From positions 620,001-684,000 of the forward strand of contig NZ_LNCI01000001.1 of NCBI RefSeq assembly GCF_001509585.1: 64,000 bases of DNA, given 5' to 3'. The translations under genes were made by a program, and so were the position numbers. Below the pieces are notes generated by a model. The model was not told the DNA's origin, did not search any database, and saw only the letters and a program-made list of their open reading frames with translations. Within the stretch, counting starts at the first letter, position 1. The number at the start of each line of letters is the position of its first letter. Shown here one piece after another: positions 35,834 to 44,522 of this stretch. Source of the DNA: Tropicimonas marinistellae (lineage in GTDB: Bacteria > Pseudomonadota > Alphaproteobacteria > Rhodobacterales > Rhodobacteraceae).

Positions 35834-37084
35834 TCACCTCGGATTGTCCGCGCGTTCTTGCGTACCGGCGACATAGAGTATCACGCCGCCGACCATGAGC
35901 ACGGCGGCGAGCAGAAAAGCCGCGCCCGGGTTGTGATAGGCCGCGCCCTCGCGCGTCGTTGCATAGAAGACCTGTGTCATGACGAGTGGCGCGAGCACGG
36001 TGGCCAGCGAGATCGTCGACGTTATGACGCCTTGCAACTGACCCTGCGCGTCCTCGCCGACGCGGGCAGACATCACGCCCTGAAGCGCCGGCACGGCGAC
36101 GGACCCGATTGCCGAGATCGGGGTCAGGATCATAGCGATCGTACCGGACGTGACCATACCCAGCGTGGCGAGGATGCCCACCTCGAAGCTCAGTCCGAAG
36201 AATATGGTGCCATGATCGCCCAGGCGCTTCAGGATCGGGCGGATCAACCCGGCCTGCACGATGGTATAGCCGACGCCGAAGACGGCGAGAGAGGTGCCCA
36301 CCATCGGCGTGTCCCATCCGAACCGCACGGGTGTGAAATAGGCCCAGATCGCGGGGTAGACGTAGAGCGCGAATTCGTAGATTGCCAGCACCGTGAGCAG
36401 CCGCCCGACGCCCGGGAGCTGGCCGATTTGAGCGATAGCGCCAAAGGGATTGCCGCGTGCCCAGGAAAAGGGGCGGCGGATACGGTCGGTGACGGTTTCC
36501 GGCAGGACCGCCAGGCCGAGGAACAAGTTTGCCAACGCCAGGAGCGCGGCCGCGTAGAACGGCGCGCGTGGCCCGAAGATGCCGAGCAGGCCGCCGATCA
36601 ATGGCCCCAGAACGAATCCCACCCCATAGGCCGCATGGGTGAGCGCGAAACGAGCGGATTTTTCCTCCGGACGAGAAATATCGGCGACGAAGGCCATGGC
36701 CGTTGCGTGGGTCGCCGCGAGAATGCCACCCACGATGCGGGCGACCAACAGAATCCAGATCGAATGGGTCAGGGCCATCACGAGGTAGTCGGCAGCCATG
36801 ACCGCGAGCGACACGAGTAGCACGGGCCGCCGCCCGTAGGCATCGGAGAGCGCACCCAGGGCAGGGCCGAAAAGGAACTGCATGACCGCAAAACCGGTTG
36901 CGAGAATTCCACCCCAGACGGCGGCCTCCGCCAGGGAGCCGCCGTGAACCTCGCCGATGAGTTCTGGCATGACCGGCAGGATAAGACCAATTCCCATCGC
37001 ATCGATCACCAGCGTCGCAAGGATGAAGGCCAGCGGAAGCCGATGGTCACCGGTCGGCGGGGGATTGGTCTCTGGTTCAGTCAT
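35834..37084 (-). CDS. MFS transporter (TCR/Tet-type)
   Basis: A 416-residue major facilitator with about 12 membrane helices. The first helix has ATLVIDAMGIGLILPVMPEL, followed by the motif-A-like FGPALGALSDAYGRRPVLL typical of the TetA/TCR drug:H+ antiporter group. A later segment reads GVGFVLGPLIGGLLGIFGPR. The start MTEPETNPPPTG at 37084 follows the preceding gene by 87 bases. In this cluster it could export or import a pathway compound; TetA-like resemblance alone does not prove drug export. Confidence 0.85.
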   Translation of the reverse strand: MTEPETNPPPTGDHRLPLAFILATLVIDAMGIGLILPVMPELIGEVHGGSLAEAAVWGGILATGFAVMQFLFGPALGALSDAYGRRPVLLVSLAVMAADYLVMALTHSIWILLVARIVGGILAATHATAMAFVADISRPEEKSARFALTHAAYGVGFVLGPLIGGLLGIFGPRAPFYAAALLALANLFLGLAVLPETVTDRIRRPFSWARGNPFGAIAQIGQLPGVGRLLTVLAIYEFALYVYPAIWAYFTPVRFGWDTPMVGTSLAVFGVGYTIVQAGLIRPILKRLGDHGTIFFGLSFEVGILATLGMVTSGTIAMILTPISAIGSVAVPALQGVMSARVGEDAQGQLQGVITSTISLATVLAPLVMTQVFYATTREGAAYHNPGAAFLLAAVLMVGGVILYVAGTQERADNPR

Positions 37085-37171
37085 GACTGTGAATCTCGGA
37101 CGGTTCGATGCCGCGAGCGGAAACACCGGAAAGGGAATCTCAAAGGTCTTTCAATGACCCCTGCATCGCAC

Positions 37172-37957
37172 CTAGTGGCCGATTGCGGTCAGGAACTTAC
37201 TAAGCCGATCAGAGTAATCGTCCGGCTGTTCGACACAAGGAATATGGCCGGCGTTCCGGATCAGGTGGAACTCCGACCCCTTCACCAACTCCGCCGTCTC
37301 CCGAACAAGGTCCGGCGGTGTCGATCCGTCTTCCGAACCCGCAATTGCCAGCGTCGGCAGGGCGAGACCCGAGGTGGGGGTATAGAAATCGGTGCCAGCA
37401 ATAGCGTGGCAGGTACCAACGTACCCCGCGACCGGCGTGCGCGTGACCATGTTGCGCCATCCTGCGCATTCGGGCGTGGACCGGAACGCGGGTGTAAACC
37501 ACTTCTCCATGATCGAGTCGGCCAGCGATTCCAGTCCGCCAGTCCGCACTCCGGCGATCCGATCCTCCCACATCTCTTTTGTCCCGATCTTCGCGGCGGT
37601 GTTCGACAACACCATCGCCCGAACGAGGTCCAGCCGCTTCACGGCCAGGCCCTGCGCCACCATGCCCCCCACGGAGAGCCCGACGAACACCGCACCGTTC
37701 ACATCAAGGTGGTCCATCAGTCGCTCGGCGTCACGCACCATCGTGCCCATGGAATAGGGACCGTCGGGGCAGTCGGAGAGTCCGTGTCCGCGCATGTCGT
37801 AGCGCAGTATGCGGTAGCGCTGCGGCAACCTGGCGACGACTCTGTCCCAGACCCTGAGATCGGTTCCAAGGGAGTTGGCGAATACGATGGGCGCACCGTC
37901 GGGATTGCCGTCCTCGCGCCAGTGAAGGGCGATATCGCCAAGATCAGCCATCCGCAT
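37172..37957 (-). CDS. Alpha/beta hydrolase, 3-oxoadipate enol-lactonase-like
   Basis: A 261-residue alpha/beta hydrolase of PcaD form. Motifs are IVFANSLGTDLRVWD, YDMRGHGLSDCPDGPYSM, the nucleophile elbow VGLSVGGMVAQG and the late His in RNAGHIPCVEQP. PcaD opens 3-oxoadipate enol-lactone in the beta-ketoadipate pathway. No other pca genes are nearby, so an equivalent ring-opening role on another lactone is possible, and I give no symbol. The first ATG at 37957 is preceded by AGGAGG at eight bases. Confidence 0.78.
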   Translation of the reverse strand: MRMADLGDIALHWREDGNPDGAPIVFANSLGTDLRVWDRVVARLPQRYRILRYDMRGHGLSDCPDGPYSMGTMVRDAERLMDHLDVNGAVFVGLSVGGMVAQGLAVKRLDLVRAMVLSNTAAKIGTKEMWEDRIAGVRTGGLESLADSIMEKWFTPAFRSTPECAGWRNMVTRTPVAGYVGTCHAIAGTDFYTPTSGLALPTLAIAGSEDGSTPPDLVRETAELVKGSEFHLIRNAGHIPCVEQPDDYSDRLSKFLTAIGH

Positions 37958-37980
37958 CGTCGTCACCTCCTGAACTGCCG

Positions 37981-38952
37981 TCACGTCTTCCCGTAACGTT
38001 CCAGAGCGCTCTGGAAAACCCCCGGATCCACATTGCCGCCGGAGGCAGTGCAGATCACCGGGCCGTCGTCGAGAGAATCGCCGTGAAACAGTGCAGCGGC
38101 GAGGGCGGCGGCGCCTCCCGGTTCCAGTACGATCTTGAGCCGCAGGAACGCGAGGTACATCGCCCGGAGGCAGTCCTCGTCGCTCACGGTAAGCCCCGGT
38201 CCGCAGAGGCGGTGCATGATGGGAAATGTAAGGCGCCCCGGTGACGGTGTAATGATGGCGTCGCAGATGGATCCGCTCATTGCCTTGTTGGAGAGGATCC
38301 TGCCAGCGGACAAAGAGCGTGCCACGTCGTCGAACCCCTCGGGTTCCACCGGGCGCACCCGGAGCGTCGGCGCCCGTGCTTCGAGGGCCAGAGCAATGCC
38401 CGACGTCAGCCCGCCACCTCCACAACAGGTAAGCACGGTTGCCGAGGAGATTTCGGCCTCCGCCGCCTGTTCGGCGATCTCCAGCCCGCAGGTGCCTTGC
38501 CCTGCGATCACCAGGGGGTCGTCGAAGGGGCGGATGAGCGTGAGGCCGCGCTCTGTCGCGAGAGCTTCTCCGATGGCGTCGCGGTCTTCGTTGGCGCGGT
38601 CGTAGGCGATGACCTCGGCTCCAAGTGCTTCCGTGTTGGCGCGTTTCAGGGCAGGGGCATCCGCCGGCATCACGATCACAGCCGGCAATCGCCGCAGCCG
38701 GGCGGCCATGGCCACACCCTGCGCATGGTTGCCCGATGAGAAGGCGATCACACCGCGGGTTCCCTCCGGCAAGGTCGAGATGGCGGACCACGCGCCGCGG
38801 AATTTGAAGCTGCCCGTATGCTGCAGGCACTCGGTCTTCACGTGGACCGGGCGACCGGCGATCTCGTCGAGAAAGGGGGAGGAGAGAAAGGGGGTGCGCC
38901 GTGCCCGGCCCGATAGCCGGGCGGCGGCAGCTTCGATCTCCGCGATATTCAT
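37981..38952 (-). CDS. Threonine/serine dehydratase-like PLP enzyme
   Basis: A 323-residue fold-type II PLP enzyme. The cofactor Lys lies in HTGSFKFRGAWSAI near residue 50, a substrate-site SSGNHAQGVAMAA follows, and the phosphate-binding glycine loop is TCCGGGGLTSG. The length lacks the C-terminal ACT domain of biosynthetic threonine deaminase, so it is catabolic-type (serine, threonine or 3-hydroxyaspartate dehydratase or racemase). Its start overlaps the upstream hydrolase by four bases and the next gene begins 23 bases downstream, so it sits inside an operon. Confidence 0.85.
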   Translation of the reverse strand: MNIAEIEAAAARLSGRARRTPFLSSPFLDEIAGRPVHVKTECLQHTGSFKFRGAWSAISTLPEGTRGVIAFSSGNHAQGVAMAARLRRLPAVIVMPADAPALKRANTEALGAEVIAYDRANEDRDAIGEALATERGLTLIRPFDDPLVIAGQGTCGLEIAEQAAEAEISSATVLTCCGGGGLTSGIALALEARAPTLRVRPVEPEGFDDVARSLSAGRILSNKAMSGSICDAIITPSPGRLTFPIMHRLCGPGLTVSDEDCLRAMYLAFLRLKIVLEPGGAAALAAALFHGDSLDDGPVICTASGGNVDPGVFQSALERYGKT

Positions 38953-39785
38953 GTGGCGCGATCCAGGTAGGTTTCGATGACCGAAACGGCTTCGGGCTCG
39001 TCAAGAAACGGGACGTGGCCGCGATCCGGCACCTCGGCGTAGATCATGTCGGGCTTGCAATGCAGCATCTCGGAGACGGCTGCTTGGGACAGCAGGTCGG
39101 AGTTGGCGCCGCGGATCAACCCGGTGGGGAACGGCTTCAGTGCTTCGAAGAGCGGCCAGAGGTCTGGCAGGGTGCCACTCGCGGATTGTTCCAGGACCGA
39201 GCGGCGCAACGCCGGGTCATACCGCAGGTCGAGACCGTCCGGGGCTTCCTTCCAGACGCGTTGCGCGAAAGCCCGCCACTGCTCCCGCGATACATTGCAA
39301 AACCGCGGGGCCATGTCCTGAGGGAGGCGGTCGGCGGCATCCTCGTAGTCGCGGTACTGTGGGCGAAAACCGAGGTAGGACATGATCTGCGACAGACCCT
39401 GGGCGTCGATGGCCGGGCCTATGTCGTTCAGGATCACACCGTGGAGGCGGTCGGCATGGCCAACGGCCCATGTCAACGCGATCAGGCCGCCGCGCGATGT
39501 GCCGAGGATCGTGACACGATCGATTTCGAGATGGTCGAGCAACGCAATTGCATCGCGACCTTCGTTGATAACGTTGTACCCGAGATAGTCCTGGTCCCAC
39601 TCGGAAAGGCCCCTGCCGCGGTAGTCCAGGCGGATGATCCGGGCCTTGTCGGCGAAGGTCTCCCGCACTGGCTCGAAATCCGCCATATTTCGGGTAAGAC
39701 CGGCAAGGCACAGGATCGGGTGGCCGCTGCCCCGGTCGTCATAGGCCAGGCGCAGGCCGTCAGGCGCGTGGAAAAACCGGGTCAT
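38949..39785 (-). CDS. Alpha/beta-fold hydrolase
   Basis: A 278-residue alpha/beta hydrolase. It has FHAPDGLRLAYDDRGSG and PILCLAGLTRNMADFEPV at the N-terminus, LDYRGRGLSEWD, the nucleophile elbow ILGTSRGGLIAL and the late His in VPDRGHVPFLDEPE. Its start overlaps the upstream dehalogenase-like gene by four bases and its end overlaps the dehydratase by four. The substrate is not evident; esterase or C-C bond hydrolase are both possible. Confidence 0.83.
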   Translation of the reverse strand: MTRFFHAPDGLRLAYDDRGSGHPILCLAGLTRNMADFEPVRETFADKARIIRLDYRGRGLSEWDQDYLGYNVINEGRDAIALLDHLEIDRVTILGTSRGGLIALTWAVGHADRLHGVILNDIGPAIDAQGLSQIMSYLGFRPQYRDYEDAADRLPQDMAPRFCNVSREQWRAFAQRVWKEAPDGLDLRYDPALRRSVLEQSASGTLPDLWPLFEALKPFPTGLIRGANSDLLSQAAVSEMLHCKPDMIYAEVPDRGHVPFLDEPEAVSVIETYLDRAT

Positions 39786-40471
39786 CGAGTACTGGCAAGC
39801 TCCGGAATTCTCGTCAGATCAGGCAAGACATGAGCCGGCCGCCATGGCAGTCGATCCACGGGCAACCCGGCCCGATTGACCCAAACGGTCTCGAAGCCGT
39901 AGCCCGAAGCGCCTGCCGCGTCCCATCCGTTTGAGGAAACGAAGAGAACATCGGATCGGTTGCAGCCAAAGTGCTCGCCGACAAGATCGTAAACCCGGGA
40001 GTCCGGCTTGAAAACACCCACCGACTCCACGGACAGAATCGCATCCAGATCCGCGCCGAGCCCAGCCGTCTCAACGGCGGCTTGCAGCATGTCCGGCGAT
40101 CCGTTCGACAAGATCGCGGACCTCAGCCCGGCTTGCCGCAGGGCCTGCAGCATGGCGGGAACCTCGGGGTAGGCGTCGAGCTCACGGTAGAGTGCGAGCA
40201 ACCGGGAGCGAAGCGCATCGTCGCCACCAAGGCCGGTGGCTTCGAGCGCGTAGTCGAGTGCCTCGGTCGTCACGTGCCAGAAATCGGTATGCGCCCCGGT
40301 AATTGCCCTCAACCAGGTGTATTGGAGTTGCTTGTCGCGCCAGATTTGCGCGAGTGCCTGCCAATGGGTCGCCAGCGCGGTGCTGTTCGGCTCGGATGCC
40401 GCGCGCCGCGCGGCGGCGGCCACGTCGAACAGAGTTCCATAGGCATCGAATACGGCGATACGGATGGTCAT
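39782..40471 (-). CDS. Haloacid dehalogenase, type II-like
   Basis: A 229-residue HAD-superfamily protein of the 2-haloacid dehalogenase group. The nucleophile Asp is in VFDAYGTLFD, the second motif is AILSNGSPDML, the Lys motif is GVFKPDSRVYDLVG and the fourth is FVSSNGWDAAGA. This order and the SNGW motif match L-2-haloacid dehalogenases, which remove halide from short haloacids, though many relatives act as phosphatases. It is the first gene of the coupled run and has GGGAGGG before the ATG. Confidence 0.85.
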   Translation of the reverse strand: MTIRIAVFDAYGTLFDVAAAARRAASEPNSTALATHWQALAQIWRDKQLQYTWLRAITGAHTDFWHVTTEALDYALEATGLGGDDALRSRLLALYRELDAYPEVPAMLQALRQAGLRSAILSNGSPDMLQAAVETAGLGADLDAILSVESVGVFKPDSRVYDLVGEHFGCNRSDVLFVSSNGWDAAGASGYGFETVWVNRAGLPVDRLPWRPAHVLPDLTRIPELASTR

Positions 40472-40643
40472 GCATGGCCCTCCCACGGGTTCGACATTTG
40501 CACAGTGCCGGAGCGTTGAACATGCACATTTTCGCCCGCGTCCTGCGCCGCGTCGTCTCGTGTTGCAACCGCGAATCCTCGGCTAGACTGCGGGCACGCC
40601 GCAGGGGCGTGAATTGAGGTGCCGGCAGCAGGGGAGGTGCGCC

Positions 40644-41099
40644 ATGAGCCTGAATCACGGAGCGATCTGGTGGAGCGAGTTGATGACACGCGATGTGCCG
40701 GGCGCATTGAAATACTACAGGGACGTTTGCGGATGGGCGTTCGATGCGATGCCCGCCGAAGGTAGCGACTACCACGTTGCAATTGTGCACGGAAAACCGG
40801 TCGCCGGTATCATGGACATGACCGGACAGGCGCAATTCGACGAAATGCCATCACATTGGATCACCTATATCGCTGTGGACGACGTTGACCGCGCGATGGA
40901 GACAACACGTTTCGCCGGCGGGACTGTCATCCGGGCGCCCCTCGATGTGCCGGGTGTCGGGCGAATCGCAACTGTCGGCGATGCGAGCGGCGCCGTCGTG
41001 GGGCTCATGACCCCGGTTTTCCCGGGCGACGAACTTGTGCAGCAGGAGGCGTTCGACGCGGACGAAAGCGAGGACGACGAAGAGAATTTCCCTGTCTGA
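40644..41099 (+). CDS. VOC-family protein
   Basis: A 151-residue vicinal-oxygen-chelate (glyoxalase/bleomycin resistance) protein. It begins with AIWWSELMTRDVPGALKYYRDVCGW, has a central HWITYIAVDDVDRAMETTR repeat unit, and ends with an acidic tail (EDDEENFPV). The two beta-alpha-beta-beta-beta units are visible, but metal ligands are not certain. Function could be lyase, dioxygenase-like or binding. GGGGAGG precedes the ATG. Confidence 0.8.
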   Translation: MSLNHGAIWWSELMTRDVPGALKYYRDVCGWAFDAMPAEGSDYHVAIVHGKPVAGIMDMTGQAQFDEMPSHWITYIAVDDVDRAMETTRFAGGTVIRAPLDVPGVGRIATVGDASGAVVGLMTPVFPGDELVQQEAFDADESEDDEENFPV

Positions 41100-41178
41100 G
41101 TAGCTGGGTCGCCCGGCTCGAACCGTCGCCGAACGAAATCTCGGCACGGCACGTCATGCATCGCCTTGCGCGCGTGGG

Positions 41179-41967
41179 TCAGATGTTTTCCGGTTGCGGC
41201 ATCCCGAGCACGTGATACCCGCCGTCCACGTGGATGATTTCGCCGGTCGTGCAGGCACCTGCCTCCGACGCCAGATAGACGGCGGTTCCGCCGACCGCGT
41301 CCAGAGTTGCATTGGCGCGAAGGGGCGCGTTGGTTTCGGTCAGCCGGAAGGTCTTGCGCGCGCCACTGATCGCTGCGCCTGCAAGTGTCTTCATCGGGCC
41401 GGGAGAAACCGCGTTCACCCGTATTCCGTCCGGGCCGAGGTCGTTGGCGAGGTAGCGCACTGTCGATTCCAATGCCGCCTTCGCCACACCCATCACGTTG
41501 TAGTACGGGGTGACACGGTTGGAGCCTTGGTATGTCAGGGTCAGGAGCGTGCCGCCGTTGGGCATCATCGGCGCTGCGCGCCGGGCCACATCGATCAGCG
41601 AGTAGCAGGAAATCGTAAGGGAATTACGGAAGTTGTCGCGTGTCGTGTTGATGAAACGGCCGCCGAGCTCGTTCTTGTCCGAGTAGGCGATGGCGTGCAC
41701 CACGAAATCCAGGGTGCCCCATGTTTCACGCAAGCGGTTGAAACCGGCATCGAGCGAGGCGTCATCGGTCACGTCGACGTCGATCAGAATATCCGAGCCG
41801 AGGGATTCCGCCAGGGGCTCAACCCGGCGGCCAAAGGCCTCTCCCTGGTAGGAAAAGGCAAGTTCCGCCCCGGCGGTCGCCATCGCCTTCGCGATGCCCC
41901 ATGCGATAGAGCGATCATTGGCCACGCCCATGATCAGGCCGCGCTTGCCTTTCATCAATTCCGCCAT
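41179..41967 (-). CDS. fabI: Enoyl-[acyl-carrier-protein] reductase
   Basis: A 262-residue FabI that reduces trans-2-enoyl-ACP with NADH in each fatty acid elongation cycle. Motifs are KRGLIMGVANDRSIAWGIAK at the cofactor site, a Tyr/Lys centre in YYNVMGVAKAALES and the substrate-loop SGPMKTLAG-type phrase (here SPGPMKTLAGAAISG). The ATG at 41967 is chosen because it begins MAELMKGKRG as in homologues. It is the last gene of fabA-fabB-fabI on the minus strand. It is the likely triclosan/isoniazid-type target family. Confidence 0.93.
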   Translation of the reverse strand: MAELMKGKRGLIMGVANDRSIAWGIAKAMATAGAELAFSYQGEAFGRRVEPLAESLGSDILIDVDVTDDASLDAGFNRLRETWGTLDFVVHAIAYSDKNELGGRFINTTRDNFRNSLTISCYSLIDVARRAAPMMPNGGTLLTLTYQGSNRVTPYYNVMGVAKAALESTVRYLANDLGPDGIRVNAVSPGPMKTLAGAAISGARKTFRLTETNAPLRANATLDAVGGTAVYLASEAGACTTGEIIHVDGGYHVLGMPQPENI

Positions 41968-41974
41968 GTCGCCC

Positions 41975-43204
41975 TTACCCGTCGTATCTCGAAAGAAGCA
42001 TGGAACCGTTCGTTCCGCCGAATCCAAAACTGTTCGTCATGACCGTATCCAAGCCGGCAGCCTCGACCAGATCCGTCGCAATCTCGTTGGCGTTCAATGC
42101 CGGGTCGAGCTCGGTGATGTTGATGGAAGGCGCAATGAAGTCACCTCTTAGCATCAACAGGCAGAAGACGGCTTCCAATGCGCCGGCCGCGCCTTGCGCG
42201 TGGCCGGTCATCGACTTGGTCGAGGAGACCGGCGGCGTCTTTCCTTCGCCGAAAACCCGACGTACGGCCTCGATCTCTCCCACGTCACCGACTGGCGTGG
42301 AGGTTCCATGCGCGTTGATATAGCTGACCTTCCGGCCGTCCGGGATCGTATCGAGCGAAAGCCGCATCGCCCGCTCTCCGCCCTCGCCGGAAGGCGCGAC
42401 CATGTCGTGCCCGTCGGAGGTGGCGGCAAAGCCGGTGACTTCGGCATAGATCGTGGCGCCGCGGGCCTTGGCGCGCTCCAGCTCTTCCAGGACGACGATC
42501 CCGCCGCCGCCGCCGATCACGAAGCCGTCGCGGTTTGCATCGAAGGCGCGGGACGCGGTTTCCGGGCTGTCGTTGTACTTGGAAGACATCGCGCCCATGG
42601 CGTCGAACAGGCAGGAAAGAGTCCAGTCCAGCTCCTCACCGCCGCCAGCGAACATTACGTCCTGCTTGCCCATCATGATCTGCTCGGCCGCGTTGCCGAT
42701 GCAATGCAGCGACGTCGAGCAAGCCGAGGTGATGGAGTAGTTGATTCCCTTGATCTTGAACGCAGTCGCAAGGTTTGCGGAGATCGTGGACGACATGCAT
42801 TTGGGCACCGCGAAGGGTCCGATCCGCTTCGTGGCGCCGGTCTTGAGCACGGTCTGATGGGCGGCGAGCATCGCCGACGTGGAGGGGCCGCCAGAGCCTG
42901 CGACAAGGCCCGTCCGAACGTTCACCACATCGCTTTCGTCCAGTCCCGCGTCGTCGATGGCCTGGCTCATGGCGATATGGGCGTAGGCCGCGCCCGGCCC
43001 CATGAACCGCAGGGTCCGCTTGTCGATATGCTCGGCCAGATCGATTTTCAGCTGGCCGGAGATCTGGCTGCGAAAGCCGTGCTCTGCCATGGTTTCATCG
43101 AAGGCGATGCCCGACGCGCCTGCACGGAGGCTGGCGGTGACTTCGTCGGCGGAATTGCCGATGGGCGAGACGATGCCCAGACCGGTGACGACGACGCGAC
43201 GCAT
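41975..43204 (-). CDS. fabB: 3-oxoacyl-[acyl-carrier-protein] synthase I
   Basis: A 409-residue beta-ketoacyl synthase. The active-site Cys162 is in [12 protein letters not shown], and the two His are in [11 protein letters not shown] and [12 protein letters not shown]. With FabA next door it should extend the unsaturated branch of fatty acid synthesis. It lies between fabA and fabI with short spacers, which supports one operon. Confidence 0.94.
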   Translation of the reverse strand: MRRVVVTGLGIVSPIGNSADEVTASLRAGASGIAFDETMAEHGFRSQISGQLKIDLAEHIDKRTLRFMGPGAAYAHIAMSQAIDDAGLDESDVVNVRTGLVAGSGGPSTSAMLAAHQTVLKTGATKRIGPFAVPKCMSSTISANLATAFKIKGINYSITSACSTSLHCIGNAAEQIMMGKQDVMFAGGGEELDWTLSCLFDAMGAMSSKYNDSPETASRAFDANRDGFVIGGGGGIVVLEELERAKARGATIYAEVTGFAATSDGHDMVAPSGEGGERAMRLSLDTIPDGRKVSYINAHGTSTPVGDVGEIEAVRRVFGEGKTPPVSSTKSMTGHAQGAAGALEAVFCLLMLRGDFIAPSINITELDPALNANEIATDLVEAAGLDTVMTNSFGFGGTNGSMLLSRYDG

Positions 43205-43236
43205 GTTGGACCTCCTTCCGAGAGTTCCGTTGCGGA

Positions 43237-43749
43237 TCAGGATTGTGCTTCTGCCAGGCCGACCTTCAGCCCGGTTACGGCGTATATTTCTTCGCCGTCA
43301 GCATAGACCTTGCCGTTTGCCACGCCCAGCTTCAGCTTCCGGTCGATGACACGGGTGTAGTCGATGCGGTAGGTGACCAACTTGCAGGTGGGGCGAACCA
43401 TGCCGGCGAATTTCACTTCTTGCGCGCCGAGCGCAAATCCCTGCCCTTTGAGACCGCGCCAACCGAGTCCGAATCCGGTGAGCTGCCAGAGACCGTCGAG
43501 GCCAAGGCAGCCCGGCATGACGGGGTTGCCGGGGAAATGGCACTCGAAGAACCAAAGGTCGGGCGAAATGTCGAATTCCGCGTCGATGTGGCCCTTGCCG
43601 AACTCGCCGCCGTCCTCCGAGATATCGGTGATCCGGTCTGCCATCAGCATCGGCGGCAGCGGAAGCTGCGCATTGCCCGGGCCGAACATCTCGCCGCGCG
43701 CGCACCGCAGCAGATCCTCTTTTTCGAACCGTGTCTGTCTTTCGGACAT
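43237..43749 (-). CDS. fabA: 3-hydroxydecanoyl-[ACP] dehydratase/isomerase
   Basis: A 170-residue FabA. The catalytic His71 is in [12 protein letters not shown] and Asp85 in GLDGLWQL; it dehydrates 3-hydroxydecanoyl-ACP and isomerises the double bond to start unsaturated fatty acids. The ATG at 43749 ([14 protein letters not shown]) follows GGAGGAAGGAC. It is divergent from irr, with 178 bases between the two starts. Confidence 0.94.
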   Translation of the reverse strand: MSERQTRFEKEDLLRCARGEMFGPGNAQLPLPPMLMADRITDISEDGGEFGKGHIDAEFDISPDLWFFECHFPGNPVMPGCLGLDGLWQLTGFGLGWRGLKGQGFALGAQEVKFAGMVRPTCKLVTYRIDYTRVIDRKLKLGVANGKVYADGEEIYAVTGLKVGLAEAQS

Positions 43750-43860
43750 GAAGTCCTTCCTCCCGGCGCCAGTCATCTTGCTCCGCGCTCTCTATCACCG
43801 CCCGTCCGACCGGCGCAAGAGCGCCACCGCTGCCGTGACCTTCGCATGTTGCGACCTGTT

Positions 43861-43870
43861 TTCAATTGAA
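43861..43870. promoter_or_regulatory. Palindrome TTCAATTGAA between fabA and irr
   Basis: A perfect 10-base palindrome 58 bases before the irr start in the divergent fabA/irr region, followed by further AATTG copies at 43881 and 43902-43906. The AT-rich patch stands out in its GC-rich surroundings. It could be an operator or part of a promoter; the assignment is inference. Confidence 0.35.
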
Positions 43871-43927
43871 TTTCGGGCCGAATTGCGCATATTCATGACT
43901 TGAATTGGAGTTAGCGGAAACAGGTTC

Positions 43928-44344
43928 ATGACCAATCAGGAACGTACACGCGGAGCCGAGTGGCTTGCCAAGGGCGGGCTGCGTCCGACGCGGCAGCGGC
44001 TTGCGCTGGCAGCGTTGCTGGTAGGCGACGGGCGTAATCGCCACGTTACCGCTGAGAGCCTTTTCGAGTCCTCCCGCGATGCGGGGGAATCTGTTTCGCT
44101 CGCCACTGTCTACAATACGCTCCGGGCATTTTGTGATGCCGGGATCATGCGGGAGATCACAGTGGATGGAACGAAGAGCTATTTCGATACGCATACGACG
44201 GACCACCCGCATTTCTTCTGGGAAGACGACCAGCGCCTGACCGACGCGCCTGCCGAGGAACTCGAAATCACGCGCCTGCCGCAGGCACCTGACGGAGCCG
44301 AGGTCGCGAGCATTGATGTCGTCATCCGCCTGCGCAGGCGATAA
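43928..44344 (+). CDS. irr: Iron response regulator Irr (Fur family)
   Basis: A 138-residue Fur-family regulator of the Irr type. The winged helix holds RPTRQRLALAALLVG and SLATVYNTLRAF. The HxH motif is His93/His95 in DHPHFFWED, the position bound by heme in rhizobial Irr. It lacks the Cys-rich metal sites of canonical Fur and the N-terminal GCPWH heme motif of Bradyrhizobium Irr. It is expected to regulate iron and heme genes when iron is low. It lies divergent from fabA, an arrangement that recurs in Rhodobacterales. Confidence 0.88.
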   Translation: MTNQERTRGAEWLAKGGLRPTRQRLALAALLVGDGRNRHVTAESLFESSRDAGESVSLATVYNTLRAFCDAGIMREITVDGTKSYFDTHTTDHPHFFWEDDQRLTDAPAEELEITRLPQAPDGAEVASIDVVIRLRRR

Positions 44345-44522
44345 ACTCGTCGGTTTCTGCGCATTAGCAGGCGAAAGCCACTTTTTGCAGCATCCCGGTG
44401 TCATGCGCCCGATTTCGGGTCATCCCGGCGCTGTGACTTCACGTGAGCCGCAAAAAGAGAGGGACTCTCGATAGGCCGCGCCTTTTTGTGTGGGGAAACC
44501 AGACAAAGAGGGGACAGAAAAC

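Noticed and set aside
37172-38952. Beta-ketoadipate (pca) or beta-hydroxyaspartate pathway
   Set aside because: Only one enzyme of each pathway has a plausible counterpart; the other required genes are missing from the window.
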